Assembly: GCA_902774145.1 (NCBI GenBank)
Contig: CACYHC010000019.1
Span: forward strand, 1-34,485
DNA from: an uncultured Bacteroidia bacterium
Lineage (GTDB): Bacteria; Bacteroidota; Bacteroidia; Bacteroidales; UBA932
Direction of reading: 5' to 3'
Length of the DNA stretch: 34,485 nt
Shown: piece by piece, positions 24,281 through 32,479 of the stretch
Position numbering within the stretch: position 1 is the stretch's first letter
Layout of the letters: each line of letters opens with the position of its first letter
Program-made: the position numbers and the translations under genes
The notes under the pieces: generated by a model
The model's input: the letters and a program-made list of their open reading frames with translations, nothing else
Told to the model about the DNA's origin: nothing
The model's database searches: none

Positions 24281-25340
24281 AATGAAAAGCCGGCGGCAAC
24301 GGCGTCCACCAGTCCGCCTCCAAAAACAACTTCAACTTGTAAAAATCCGAGGTAATGACCGACACCCCGGCCCCGCCGACCACATCCCCGGCCCAGCTCC
24401 CCTTCTGCTCCGGCCCGGCCCCGCCCAGCACATACAGGTCAAAGCCGAACCGCGGGTCGATCGGGAACGTCCAGGCCGCACCGCCGAGCAGGGAATAGCG
24501 GTTGTGGTCCTTTGCGGGATCCTTGTAGCGGAGCGACAGCGCCGATGCCCGCAAGCGCAGGGACGGTCCTTCCGGAACGGCCTTCGAAAAGCGGTGCAGG
24601 GGCGCATTGACCTGCAGGCCAGCCACGCCACCGCCATCCGGCAGGAGCCCGGCCGCCTTGTCCGCGCCATCCCCGAGCGGGAAACTCGTCCCGTACAGCC
24701 ATTCCACGCTCCAGGCCGATGCAAAGGGCACCAGGAAATCCCGGTCCTCATATTCTTCCATTAGTCCTTTCTGCTTCCACATCAGGCTGTTGAGCCAGTA
24801 ACCCAGTTCCACACAGCCGATGCCCAGCGCCATTCCCGCCATCGTGTCGGACATATAGTGCCAGCCGGTGGTCACGCGCTGGATGGCCGTGAGCATCGCC
24901 ACGGAATAGCCGCCGATACTGTACCAGGGACTCCGCCAGCCATATTCGTGATGCAAAAGGGTGGCGGAAGCAAACGCCAGTACGGAATGGCCGGAAGGGA
25001 AGGAACGAGGACCGCCGTTGGGGCGCTCCCTTTGGGTCAGGTACTTCAAGCCCTGCGCAACACCCAACGACAAGGCAGCGCCGACGGCCACTTCGGAAAG
25101 GAAGCGGGGCCAGGTCGTACGCCCCTGCAGGCCGGAAACCTTCAGGCCCAGGAGCGTCGCGGCGGGCAGATACTGGATATAATTGCCGTAATTCCCCGTC
25201 GCCCAGCTCGTTCCGTCAAAACCGGGAATCGCATTGGTGCGGATTGCGGTAATGTCGGCATCGAAATCATACTGCGCGCGCAGGCATACCGGCGCCGCCA
25301 GCAACCCCAGGAAAACGACCAAAAGAAGCTTCAGACGCAC
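24252..25340 (-). CDS. PAP2 family phosphatase with C-terminal beta-rich domain
   Basis: This 362-residue protein has a signal peptide (MRLKLLLVVFLGLLAAPVCLRAQ) and a membrane PAP2 acid-phosphatase core: KYLTQRERP (Lys99, Arg106), PSGHS (115-119) and R-x5-H-x3-D (Arg155, His161, Asp165), the three family motifs. It would remove phosphate from lipid or isoprenoid pyrophosphates at the envelope. The last ~180 residues are beta-rich and end in FGWSVAFCW, an aromatic C-terminus like that of outer-membrane barrels, so the C-terminal domain may insert in the outer membrane. The start appears to be GTG at 25340, preceded by GAGGG. It begins one base after the lspA stop and overlaps folC. Confidence 0.85.
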   Translation of the reverse strand: MRLKLLLVVFLGLLAAPVCLRAQYDFDADITAIRTNAIPGFDGTSWATGNYGNYIQYLPAATLLGLKVSGLQGRTTWPRFLSEVAVGAALSLGVAQGLKYLTQRERPNGGPRSFPSGHSVLAFASATLLHHEYGWRSPWYSIGGYSVAMLTAIQRVTTGWHYMSDTMAGMALGIGCVELGYWLNSLMWKQKGLMEEYEDRDFLVPFASAWSVEWLYGTSFPLGDGADKAAGLLPDGGGVAGLQVNAPLHRFSKAVPEGPSLRLRASALSLRYKDPAKDHNRYSLLGGAAWTFPIDPRFGFDLYVLGGAGPEQKGSWAGDVVGGAGVSVITSDFYKLKLFLEADWWTPLPPAFHFGWSVAFCW

Positions 25341-25341
25341 C

Positions 25342-25902
25342 TCAGCCCTCTGTTTTATCCTCGGCGAGGAAGAATTTCCAATGGAAAAGCAAGAGGTAGA
25401 TTGCGCCGACGGTCACGCAGGCGTCGGCGAAATTGAAGACGGGCTCGAAGAAGACAAAATTCTCCGTACGGATGATGGGGAAATAGAACATATCCACCAC
25501 CCGGCCCTGCAGGAAGGGGTAATGGGGCGTATAAATCAGCCCGTAGAACATACAGTCGATGATGTTCCCGAGCGCCCCCGCATCGATGAGCGTCAGCCCC
25601 GCCAGCACCCCGCCGGGAATGTCATCGCGGCGGCACAGGCGCGCAATCCACACCGTCAGCACCGCGAACAGGCCGATCCGGAAAAGACTCAGGACATATT
25701 TTCCCCACACGCCGCCGAACTTCATCCCGAAAGCAAAGCCCTCGTTTTCCACAAAGCACAGGCGGAACCACTGTCCGATGACGAAAATCTGCTCACCGGG
25801 CAGCATATTCGCCTTGACCAGGGTCTTGACGACCTGGTCGATCACCACGAGCGCAATGCCCAGGATGAGGAGTCCGGCTCCTCTGCAAGGTTTCCCTTTC
25901 AA
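25342..25902 (-). CDS. lspA: Lipoprotein signal peptidase (signal peptidase II)
   Basis: LspA (about 186 residues) cleaves the signal peptide from prolipoproteins in the inner membrane, a need made clear by the lipoproteins encoded elsewhere in this window. The catalytic aspartates are in GNIIDCMFYG and FNFADACV; the long insertion between them (VVDMFYFPIIRTENFVFF) is normal for Bacteroidota LspA. Four membrane segments are evident. The start used is TTG at 25902, which overlaps the TGA of the dksA-like gene (TTGA); a longer frame from 26007 would add a polar tail antisense-like in composition and is unlikely. It follows the dksA-like gene in the ileS operon. Confidence 0.9.
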   Translation of the reverse strand: MKGKPCRGAGLLILGIALVVIDQVVKTLVKANMLPGEQIFVIGQWFRLCFVENEGFAFGMKFGGVWGKYVLSLFRIGLFAVLTVWIARLCRRDDIPGGVLAGLTLIDAGALGNIIDCMFYGLIYTPHYPFLQGRVVDMFYFPIIRTENFVFFEPVFNFADACVTVGAIYLLLFHWKFFLAEDKTEG

Positions 25903-26300
25903 TTTTTCCCGGATTTGGCGAGCATCTCCTTCGCCTCGACGGTCAGCGTCGCGTGGGGAACGAGGCGGAGCCTCTCCTTCGGGATCAGTTTCCCGGTCAC
26001 GCGGCAAATGCCGTACGTCTTGTTCTCAATACGCGCAAGCGCCGCTTCCAGGTTCTGGATGAACTTGTACTGGCGCTGGGCCATCTGGCTCGCCTCCTCT
26101 TTGGAAAGCTGGTCCGCACCGTCGTCCTCCACCGTCCGGAAGGAAGGGGAAGTATCGTCGGTACCGTTGGAAGTAGCATGCATCACGACCTCACGGAGCG
26201 TGGCATACTCCTTCTTCGCCTTGTCGAGCATTTCAACGATGATCGCCTTGAACTCGGCAAGCTCCTCATCGGAGTAACGTGTTCTTGTATCTTCAGCCAT
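25899..26300 (-). CDS. TraR/DksA family protein lacking the four-cysteine zinc finger
   Basis: This 133-residue protein is a DksA/TraR relative, likely binding the RNA polymerase secondary channel. It has an N-terminal coiled-coil (about 10-95), then the degenerate finger region YGICRVTGKLIPKERLRLVPHATLTVEAK. Only one of the four expected cysteines is present, which is usual for the Bacteroidota lineage of this family. It lies 11 bases after ileS and overlaps lspA; the order ileS-dksA-lspA is typical of the phylum. A regulatory role is inferred from the family. Confidence 0.88.
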   Translation of the reverse strand: MAEDTRTRYSDEELAEFKAIIVEMLDKAKKEYATLREVVMHATSNGTDDTSPSFRTVEDDGADQLSKEEASQMAQRQYKFIQNLEAALARIENKTYGICRVTGKLIPKERLRLVPHATLTVEAKEMLAKSGKN

Positions 26301-26311
26301 CTCTAAAAGTT

Positions 26312-29300
26312 TTAGCGGTTTATCTTGATTTTAATATAGGTATCGTCCCATTCCACCTGCGCGGCATCGGCGGGCGCCTCGGCGAGAGGCCGGAGCTCCA
26401 CCTGCGTAGAGAGGGTCTGGGAAGCGACATACTCTTTGAAACGGGCAAGCGAGTCACCGATTTTCACGGCGGCGTCGCCCTCTGCATAAATGACCGTGGA
26501 AATGCGGTCCGTCACCGCCAGGCCGCACTCCTTGCGGAGGTTCTGGATGGGACGGATCAGCTCCCGCGCCGTGCCTTCCTGCACCAGTTCCGGGGTCAGG
26601 GTCACGTCGAGCGCCAGGGTAAGCGGGCCTTCGGAAGCCACCAGCCAGCCGGGCATATCCTCGGAATGAATCTCGTAATCCTCCTTCGCGAGCAGGACGG
26701 GACCGCCCGGAAGGTCCAGGCGATAGTCTCCCTCGCAGCGGTCCATCGCGGCGATGGTCGGCTGGTCGAGGGTCGCGAACGCGGCGGCAATCTCCTTCAT
26801 CTGCTTTCCGTACTTCTTGCCCAGGGTGCGGAAATTCGGCTTCGCCTTGCGGGTGATGAGGCCCGTCGCATCCGTCACGAAGGCCAGGTCCTTCACGTTC
26901 ACCTCGCTCAGCAGGAACTGCCGCACGGCTTCGAGCCGCGCCTGCATCTGCTCTCCGCTGACCGGGACAAGCAGCTTCGGAAGCGGCTGCTTCACATTGA
27001 TGCCCACCTTCTTGCGGAGCGCAAGCACCATCGAGCTGGCCTTCTGTGCCAGGGCCATCCGCGCTTCCAGTTCCGCGTCGACAAGCGCCTCGTCCGCCTC
27101 CGGCATCAGCGCGAAATGCACGCTCTCGGCAGTGGGAACAAGGTCGGTATAGAGTTCGTCCGCGTAGAACGGCGCAATCGGCGCAGAAAGCAGCGCCACC
27201 GTGCGCAGCACCTCGTAAATGGTCTGGTAGGCGGACAGTTTGTCGTCGTCCATGCCCGGGCCCCAGACGCGCTTCTTGTTGAGGCGCAGGTACCAGTTGC
27301 TGAAATCGTCGCAGACGAAATCCTGGATCAGGCGGCCTGCGGTCGTGATATCGTAGTCCTCATAGGCCGCACGGACGCCCTTGACGAGCGTATTGAGGCG
27401 GCTCAGCGCCCAGCGGTCGAACTCCGGCCGCTGCGCCACTGCGGGCATTGCGGGATCGAACGCATCGATGTTCGCATAGACCGCGAAAAGCGAATAGGAG
27501 TTGTACAGCGTGCCGAAGAACTTGCGGCGGATTTCATCGACGCCCGCCTCGTCGAAGCGGAGGTTGTCCCAGGGCTGCGCGTTGGTCAGCATATACCAGC
27601 GCAGGGCATCCGGACCGAATTTGTCCAGTTCGGCGAAGGGGTCGACGGCGTTTCCGAGCCGCTTGCTCATCTTGTCGCCGTTCTTGTCCAGCACCAGTCC
27701 GTTGGAAATTACGCGCTTGAAGGCCGGCGTTCCGCTGATCATCGTGTGGATGGCGTGCAGGGTGTAGAACCAGCCGCGGGTCTGGTCCACGCCTTCCGCG
27801 ATAAAGTCCGCGGTGGCGCCGAAGTCCGGGGTCTGGATGCCGCGCAGGCCCGTCTGGGCATAAGGCATCGCACCGGAATCGAACCAGACGTCGATGAGGT
27901 CGCTTTCCCGGCGCATCGGCCGGCCCGTGGGGCTCACGAGCACGATGTCGTCCACATAGGGACGGTGCAGGTCGATGCGTTCGTAGTTTTCCTTGGAGAG
28001 GTCACCGGGGACGAATCCCTTGGCCTTCAGCGGATTTTCGGTCATCAGGCCGGCGGCTACCGCCTTCTCGACGGCGGCATACAGTTCCCCGACGCTGCCG
28101 ATGCACACTTCCTCCTTCCCGTCCTCGGTGCGCCAGATGGGCAGCGGGGTGCCCCAGAAACGGCTGCGGCTCAAGTTCCAGTCCTGGATATTCTCCAGCC
28201 ACTGCCCGAAACGGCCCGTTCCCGTGGATTCCGGCTTCCAGCTAATCTCCTTGTTGAGCGCCACCATCTGCTCCTTGACCGCCGTCGCGCGGATGAACCA
28301 GGCGTCGAGCGGGAAATAGAGCACGGGCTTATCGGTCCGCCAGGAGTGCGGGTAACTGTGCGTATGTTTCTGGATCTTAAAGGCTTTCCCCTGCTGCTTG
28401 AGCATCACGCAAAGGTCAACGTCGAGCGTCGGGGCGTCGGCGGGAAGGCTGTCGTCAAAGGCGTTCTTGACATACCGGCCCGCAAATTCCGCATAGTCCG
28501 GCGATACGGACTCCGCCACATAGGCAGGATCCAGCGCCTCCAGCGGATAGAAGCGTCCGCTGCGGTCCACCAGCGCCTGGCGGCGGCCTTCGCGGTCGAG
28601 CGCCATCATCGGCGGAATGCCGGCGGCTTCGGCCACCTTCTTGTCATCCGCGCCGAAGGTAGGGGCGATATGCACGATGCCGGTACCCTCGTCGGTGGTC
28701 ACGTAATCCCCGGCAATCACGCGGAAAGCGTCGCCTTCCAGCGGACGGAACCAGGGAATGAGCTGCTTGTAGCGCAGGCCCACCAACTCGCGGCCCTTGA
28801 AAGTCCCGGGCAGCACCTCGAACGGAATTTTTCCGCCGAAGAGCGACGGCACCAGGTCTTTTGCGACGATATAGGTGGCGGGAGAACCGCTGTAGGGGTT
28901 CTCCGAACGCACTTTCACATAGTCGATATCGGGGCCCACACAGAGCGCCGTGTTGGACGGCAGGGTCCAGGGCGTGGTGGTCCAGGCCAGGAAATACAGG
29001 TCTTCCTCCCCTTCCACCGCAAACTGCACCGTCACCGTCGTGTCCGTCACATCCTTGTAGCAGCCGGGCTGGTTGAGTTCGTGGGAACTCAGGCCCGTGC
29101 CGTCGGAGGGCGAATACGGCTGGATGGAATAGCCCTTGTAGAGCAGCCCCTTCTCGTAGATGCGCTTCAGCAGCCACCAGAGGGTTTCGATGTAGCGGTT
29201 GTCGTAGGTAATGTAGGGGGCCTTCATGTCCACCCAGTAACCGATGCGCTCGGTCATATCCACCCATTCCGCGGTGTATTTCATCACCTCGCTGCGGCAG

Positions 29301-29656
29301 GTGGCGTTGTAGTCCGCCACGCTGATGCGGGTGCCGATGTCTTCCTTGTGAATGCCCAGTTTTTTCTCCACGCCGATTTCGACGGGAAGTCCGTGCGTAT
29401 CCCAGCCCGCGCGGCGGCGCACCTTGTACCCGGTCTGCGTCTTGTAGCGGCAGACGGCATCCTTGATGGAACGCGCCATCACGTGGTGGATGCCCGGCTT
29501 GCCGTTGGCCGACGGGGGGCCTTCAAAGAAGATAAATTCGGGCGCACCCTCCCGCAACGCCAGGGAGTTTTCAAAAGCCCCCTGCTTCTTCCACCGCTCC
29601 AAAATCCGGGCGCCGGTACCCACCAAATCCAAGCCCTTATATTCTTTGAATGTCAT
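26312..29656 (-). CDS. ileS: Isoleucyl-tRNA synthetase, type 2, with GxHH signature
   Basis: IleRS (1114 residues) charges tRNA-Ile. The protein is the long, eukaryote-like type 2 form. The class I HIGH motif is replaced by Gly55-Ile-His-His58 within PPSANGKPGIHHVMARSIKD (codons at 29483-29494), i.e. the first and third positions are swapped. The KMSKR motif is intact (NGDKMSKRLGN, near residue 660), and an editing domain (CP1, about 200-420) and C-terminal anticodon-binding region are present. The ATG at 29656 follows a perfect promoter. It heads a seven-gene operon down to phoH. The swapped motif is linked to high mupirocin resistance in other type 2 enzymes; here this is a prediction. Confidence 0.95.
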   Translation of the reverse strand: MTFKEYKGLDLVGTGARILERWKKQGAFENSLALREGAPEFIFFEGPPSANGKPGIHHVMARSIKDAVCRYKTQTGYKVRRRAGWDTHGLPVEIGVEKKLGIHKEDIGTRISVADYNATCRSEVMKYTAEWVDMTERIGYWVDMKAPYITYDNRYIETLWWLLKRIYEKGLLYKGYSIQPYSPSDGTGLSSHELNQPGCYKDVTDTTVTVQFAVEGEEDLYFLAWTTTPWTLPSNTALCVGPDIDYVKVRSENPYSGSPATYIVAKDLVPSLFGGKIPFEVLPGTFKGRELVGLRYKQLIPWFRPLEGDAFRVIAGDYVTTDEGTGIVHIAPTFGADDKKVAEAAGIPPMMALDREGRRQALVDRSGRFYPLEALDPAYVAESVSPDYAEFAGRYVKNAFDDSLPADAPTLDVDLCVMLKQQGKAFKIQKHTHSYPHSWRTDKPVLYFPLDAWFIRATAVKEQMVALNKEISWKPESTGTGRFGQWLENIQDWNLSRSRFWGTPLPIWRTEDGKEEVCIGSVGELYAAVEKAVAAGLMTENPLKAKGFVPGDLSKENYERIDLHRPYVDDIVLVSPTGRPMRRESDLIDVWFDSGAMPYAQTGLRGIQTPDFGATADFIAEGVDQTRGWFYTLHAIHTMISGTPAFKRVISNGLVLDKNGDKMSKRLGNAVDPFAELDKFGPDALRWYMLTNAQPWDNLRFDEAGVDEIRRKFFGTLYNSYSLFAVYANIDAFDPAMPAVAQRPEFDRWALSRLNTLVKGVRAAYEDYDITTAGRLIQDFVCDDFSNWYLRLNKKRVWGPGMDDDKLSAYQTIYEVLRTVALLSAPIAPFYADELYTDLVPTAESVHFALMPEADEALVDAELEARMALAQKASSMVLALRKKVGINVKQPLPKLLVPVSGEQMQARLEAVRQFLLSEVNVKDLAFVTDATGLITRKAKPNFRTLGKKYGKQMKEIAAAFATLDQPTIAAMDRCEGDYRLDLPGGPVLLAKEDYEIHSEDMPGWLVASEGPLTLALDVTLTPELVQEGTARELIRPIQNLRKECGLAVTDRISTVIYAEGDAAVKIGDSLARFKEYVASQTLSTQVELRPLAEAPADAAQVEWDDTYIKIKINR

Positions 29657-29675
29657 AACTTTTTCACTAAATTTG
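29645..29675 (+). promoter_or_regulatory. Promoter of cvpA-tsaB-glpABC
   Basis: TTTG (29645-29648), 19 bases, TAAATTTG (29668-29675): both boxes match the Bacteroidota consensus. The -33 box lies within the first codons of ileS on the other strand. Transcription would start near 29682, about 48 bases before the cvpA ATG. Confidence 0.75.
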
Positions 29676-29694
29676 CACCGCTGGTTTTATCCTG

Positions 29695-29726
29695 CAAAAG
29701 TAATCATTTTCGCGCTTTTATACAAA
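29695..29726 (-). promoter_or_regulatory. Promoter of the ileS operon
   Basis: On the minus strand, TTTG (29723-29726), 20 bases, TACTTTTG (29695-29702): both boxes are perfect. The start would be near 29688, so the two divergent transcripts would overlap by a few bases at their 5' ends. Confidence 0.75.
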
Positions 29727-29729
29727 TCT

Positions 29730-30230
29730 ATGGGAATAACCGACATCATTCTGCTGGCCTGCTACATCCCCGCCGTCATACGGGGGCTCGTGAAGGGCTT
29801 TGTAGGGCAGGCGGTGGCGTTGTTTTCCATCCTGCTGGGCGTCTGGCTCGCCATCCGCTTCAGCGCCCGCGCCTCGGCGTGGCTCTCCGCCTACATTACC
29901 TGGAAGCCGGAACTGCTGCGCGCGGCGACCTTTGTCATCATCGTCATCCTGACCATCCTGGTCTGTTACCTGATCGGGATGCTGCTGACCAAAATCATCA
30001 AGATTTCCACCCTGGGCTGGCTCAACCGCCTGCTGGGCGTAGCGCTGGGCATCATCGTCACGACCCTGATCCTTATGGTGGTCGTCACCGCCGTGGACGC
30101 CTTCAACGCCCACTGGGGGCTCATCTCCCCCGAAGCGCTGGACGGCAGTCCGATCTGGTGCTCCCTGCGCGAAGGCGCCTCCTCCATCTTCCCTTCCATC
30201 AAACAGTTGATCGTCACCGGAAATGTCTAA
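29730..30230 (+). CDS. cvpA: CvpA family membrane protein
   Basis: This 166-residue protein has four hydrophobic segments (about 3-22, 28-45, 65-92, 95-125) and belongs to the CvpA family (colicin V production protein), linked elsewhere to envelope homeostasis. Its N-terminal MGITDIILLACYIPAVIRGLVKGFVGQ is typical for the family. The ATG at 29730 follows a strong promoter. It overlaps tsaB by 8 bases. Family is clear, role unknown. Confidence 0.85.
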   Translation: MGITDIILLACYIPAVIRGLVKGFVGQAVALFSILLGVWLAIRFSARASAWLSAYITWKPELLRAATFVIIVILTILVCYLIGMLLTKIIKISTLGWLNRLLGVALGIIVTTLILMVVVTAVDAFNAHWGLISPEALDGSPIWCSLREGASSIFPSIKQLIVTGNV

Positions 30231-30933
30231 AATCCTGCTGATCGAGACCTCCACCGCCCTCTGTTCCACGGCCCTCTCCGAGGACGGAAAAATCCTGTGC
30301 GCCCGGCAAAGTACGGAGCCCCGCGCCCACGCCGCGATGACCGCGGTCTTCCTGAAGGAAATGCTCGACGAATGCGGGCTTCGCGCCGCCGACTGCGACG
30401 CCGTCTGCGTGAGCGCCGGTCCCGGGTCCTACACCGGCCTGCGGGTGGGCTCATCGACGGCCAAGGGCATCTGCCTGGCCGCGGGACTGCCCCTGCTTTC
30501 GCTCGGAACGCCCGACATCCTCGCCGCACAGGCCCGCTCGGAAGGGTTGCTGCCGGAAGGCTGCCGCTATATCGTCCCGATGGTCGACGCACGCCGGATG
30601 GAGGTCTATACCGCGCTCTTCAGCGCTGATGGACAGCGGCTTACGGATACCCGCGCGATGGTGGTGGACGAGCAGAGTTACCGCGCGCAGCGGGAAGAAG
30701 GGCCCGTCCTTTTCATCGGCGACGGCGCTGCCAAATGCGCGGAACTGCTGGAGGGGAACGGGGCCGTTTTCGTACAGGTCTGCCCCGTCGCTACGGCGAT
30801 GGCGGGCCCTGCGCAACAGGCCTTCGACGCGCGCCGTTTCGAAGACCCCGCCTATTTCGAGCCCTTCTACCTGAAGGAGTTCGTGGCGACCACCGGAAAA
30901 AACCTATTGCACTCGGGCCGTGAAAGAGTATGA
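30223..30933 (+). CDS. tsaB: tRNA t6A synthesis complex subunit TsaB
   Basis: TsaB (236 residues) partners TsaD and TsaE in making threonylcarbamoyladenosine at position 37 of ANN-decoding tRNAs. It has the ASKHA-fold N-terminus ILLIETSTALCSTAL and the family signature VSAGPGSYTGLRVGSSTAKG (about 64-83), then IVPMVDARRMEVYTALF. Its start lies within the end of cvpA, and its last codons overlap the start of glpA, so it is part of one transcript with both. Confidence 0.95.
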   Translation: MSKILLIETSTALCSTALSEDGKILCARQSTEPRAHAAMTAVFLKEMLDECGLRAADCDAVCVSAGPGSYTGLRVGSSTAKGICLAAGLPLLSLGTPDILAAQARSEGLLPEGCRYIVPMVDARRMEVYTALFSADGQRLTDTRAMVVDEQSYRAQREEGPVLFIGDGAAKCAELLEGNGAVFVQVCPVATAMAGPAQQAFDARRFEDPAYFEPFYLKEFVATTGKNLLHSGRERV

Positions 30934-32479
30934 TGTCATTGTCGTGGGCGGCGGCATTACCGGCGCCGCTACGGCGCGGGACTGCGCGATGCGGGGGCTC
31001 TCTACCCTGCTCGTCGAACGCAGCGATATCTGCGACGGGGCCAGCGGGCGTAACCACGGTCTGCTACACAGCGGCGCACGCTACGCCGTCACCGACCGGG
31101 AAGGCGCGGAGGAATGCATCCGGGAAAACCGGATCCTGCGCCGGATCGCCCCCAACTGCGTGGAGCCCACGGGCGGCCTGTTCATCACCCTGCCCGGCGA
31201 CAGCCTGGACTACCAGGAGAATTTCGTGCGCTGCTGCCGGGAAGCCGGCATCGACGCGGTGCCCATTTCCCCCCGGGAAGCGCTGCGGCTCGAACCTGCG
31301 GTGAACCCGGAACTCATCGGCGCGGTGAAGGTGCCCGATGCTTCCGTCGACCCTTTCCGCCTCACGGACGCGAACATCATCGATGCGATGCGGCACGGGG
31401 CCACCATCCTGAAGTTCCATACGGTGACGGGCTTCGTGCGCAGCGGCGGACGCATCTGCGGCGTCAAAGTGTCCCGGCCCGGCGAAATCCGCAGCAAGGA
31501 GATTCGCGCCCGCATGGTCGTGCTCGCCGCGGGCATCTGGACGGCGGGACTTGCGCGCGACGCCGGCATCAACATCGGCATGCTGCCCAGCAAGGGCGCG
31601 CTCATCATCTTCGGCCACCGCGTGGCGGGCATGGTCATCAACCGCTGCCGCAAGCCCTCGAACGCCGATATCCTCGTGCCCGGCGACGTCGTCAGCGTAC
31701 TGGGCACCACCTCCGACAAAGTGCCTTTCGAGGACATCGACGACATCCGCGCCACCCCGCAGGAAGTGGACCTGCTGCTGCGCGAAGGCGTGTCGCTCGT
31801 CCCTTCCCTCTCCCATACCCGCATCATCCGCGCTTACGCGGGGGTACGCCCCCTGGTAATGGCGGACAGCGACGGCGACGGGCGCTCCGTCAGCCGCGGC
31901 ATCGTGGTGCTGGACCACGAACAGCGGGACGGGGTGCCGGGCCTGATGACGATTACCGGCGGAAAACTCACGACCTGCCGCCTGATGGCGGAAATGGTCA
32001 CGGACGCCGTCTGCGCCCGCCTGGGCGTGAAAGCTGCCTGCGAGACGGCCCTGCGGCCGCTGCCCGGATCCGGGAAAGCCCACAAGGACGACGAGGAAGT
32101 CCCCTACTTCAAGCGTGCCGCCATCGGCCGGCACGGCACGGAGGTGAGCCGGATGGACTTCGACCTCGGCCACGAAATCATCTGCGAATGCGAGCAGGTG
32201 ACCCGCGCGGAAATCCGCTATGCCGTGAAGACGCTCGGCGTGCGGAACATCTCCGACCTGCGGCGGCACACCCGTATCGGAATGGGGACCTGCCAGGGCT
32301 CGTTCTGCATCCGGAAGGTGGCGGAAGCGCTCGCCGAGGAACTGGGGCAGCCGCTGCGCGAAAAAGAACTCATCGACGAATACCTGCAGGAACGCTGGAA
32401 GGGCATTACGCCGGTCTTCTGGGGCGATTCCCTGCGGGAAGCCGAATATATGCAAAGGACGCACAAGGATGAAGTTTGA
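30920..32479 (+). CDS. glpA: Anaerobic glycerol-3-phosphate dehydrogenase subunit A
   Basis: GlpA (519 residues) is the FAD-containing catalytic subunit that oxidises glycerol-3-phosphate to dihydroxyacetone phosphate. The FAD-binding motif VVGGGITGAATA lies at 8-19, followed by ERSDICDGASGRNHGLLHSGARY, typical for the family; the C-terminus has a BFD-like domain with Cys422, Cys424, Cys458 and Cys463 (CEC and CQGSFC), which can hold a [2Fe-2S] cluster. The start is GTG at 30920, inside tsaB. It overlaps glpB by 11 bases. Length is slightly below E. coli GlpA (about 540). Confidence 0.95.
   Translation: MKEYDVIVVGGGITGAATARDCAMRGLSTLLVERSDICDGASGRNHGLLHSGARYAVTDREGAEECIRENRILRRIAPNCVEPTGGLFITLPGDSLDYQENFVRCCREAGIDAVPISPREALRLEPAVNPELIGAVKVPDASVDPFRLTDANIIDAMRHGATILKFHTVTGFVRSGGRICGVKVSRPGEIRSKEIRARMVVLAAGIWTAGLARDAGINIGMLPSKGALIIFGHRVAGMVINRCRKPSNADILVPGDVVSVLGTTSDKVPFEDIDDIRATPQEVDLLLREGVSLVPSLSHTRIIRAYAGVRPLVMADSDGDGRSVSRGIVVLDHEQRDGVPGLMTITGGKLTTCRLMAEMVTDAVCARLGVKAACETALRPLPGSGKAHKDDEEVPYFKRAAIGRHGTEVSRMDFDLGHEIICECEQVTRAEIRYAVKTLGVRNISDLRRHTRIGMGTCQGSFCIRKVAEALAEELGQPLREKELIDEYLQERWKGITPVFWGDSLREAEYMQRTHKDEV

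Noticed and set aside
25899-26300. Loss of zinc-finger cysteines in the DksA-like protein as a sign of decay
   Set aside because: A cysteine-poor finger is usual in the Bacteroidota members of this family, and the rest of the protein is well preserved.
26279-30241. A 1320-codon open frame on the plus strand across ileS
   Set aside because: It is antisense to a well-conserved ileS; the open frame results from GC-rich codon use. The translation is low-complexity and matches no family I know.
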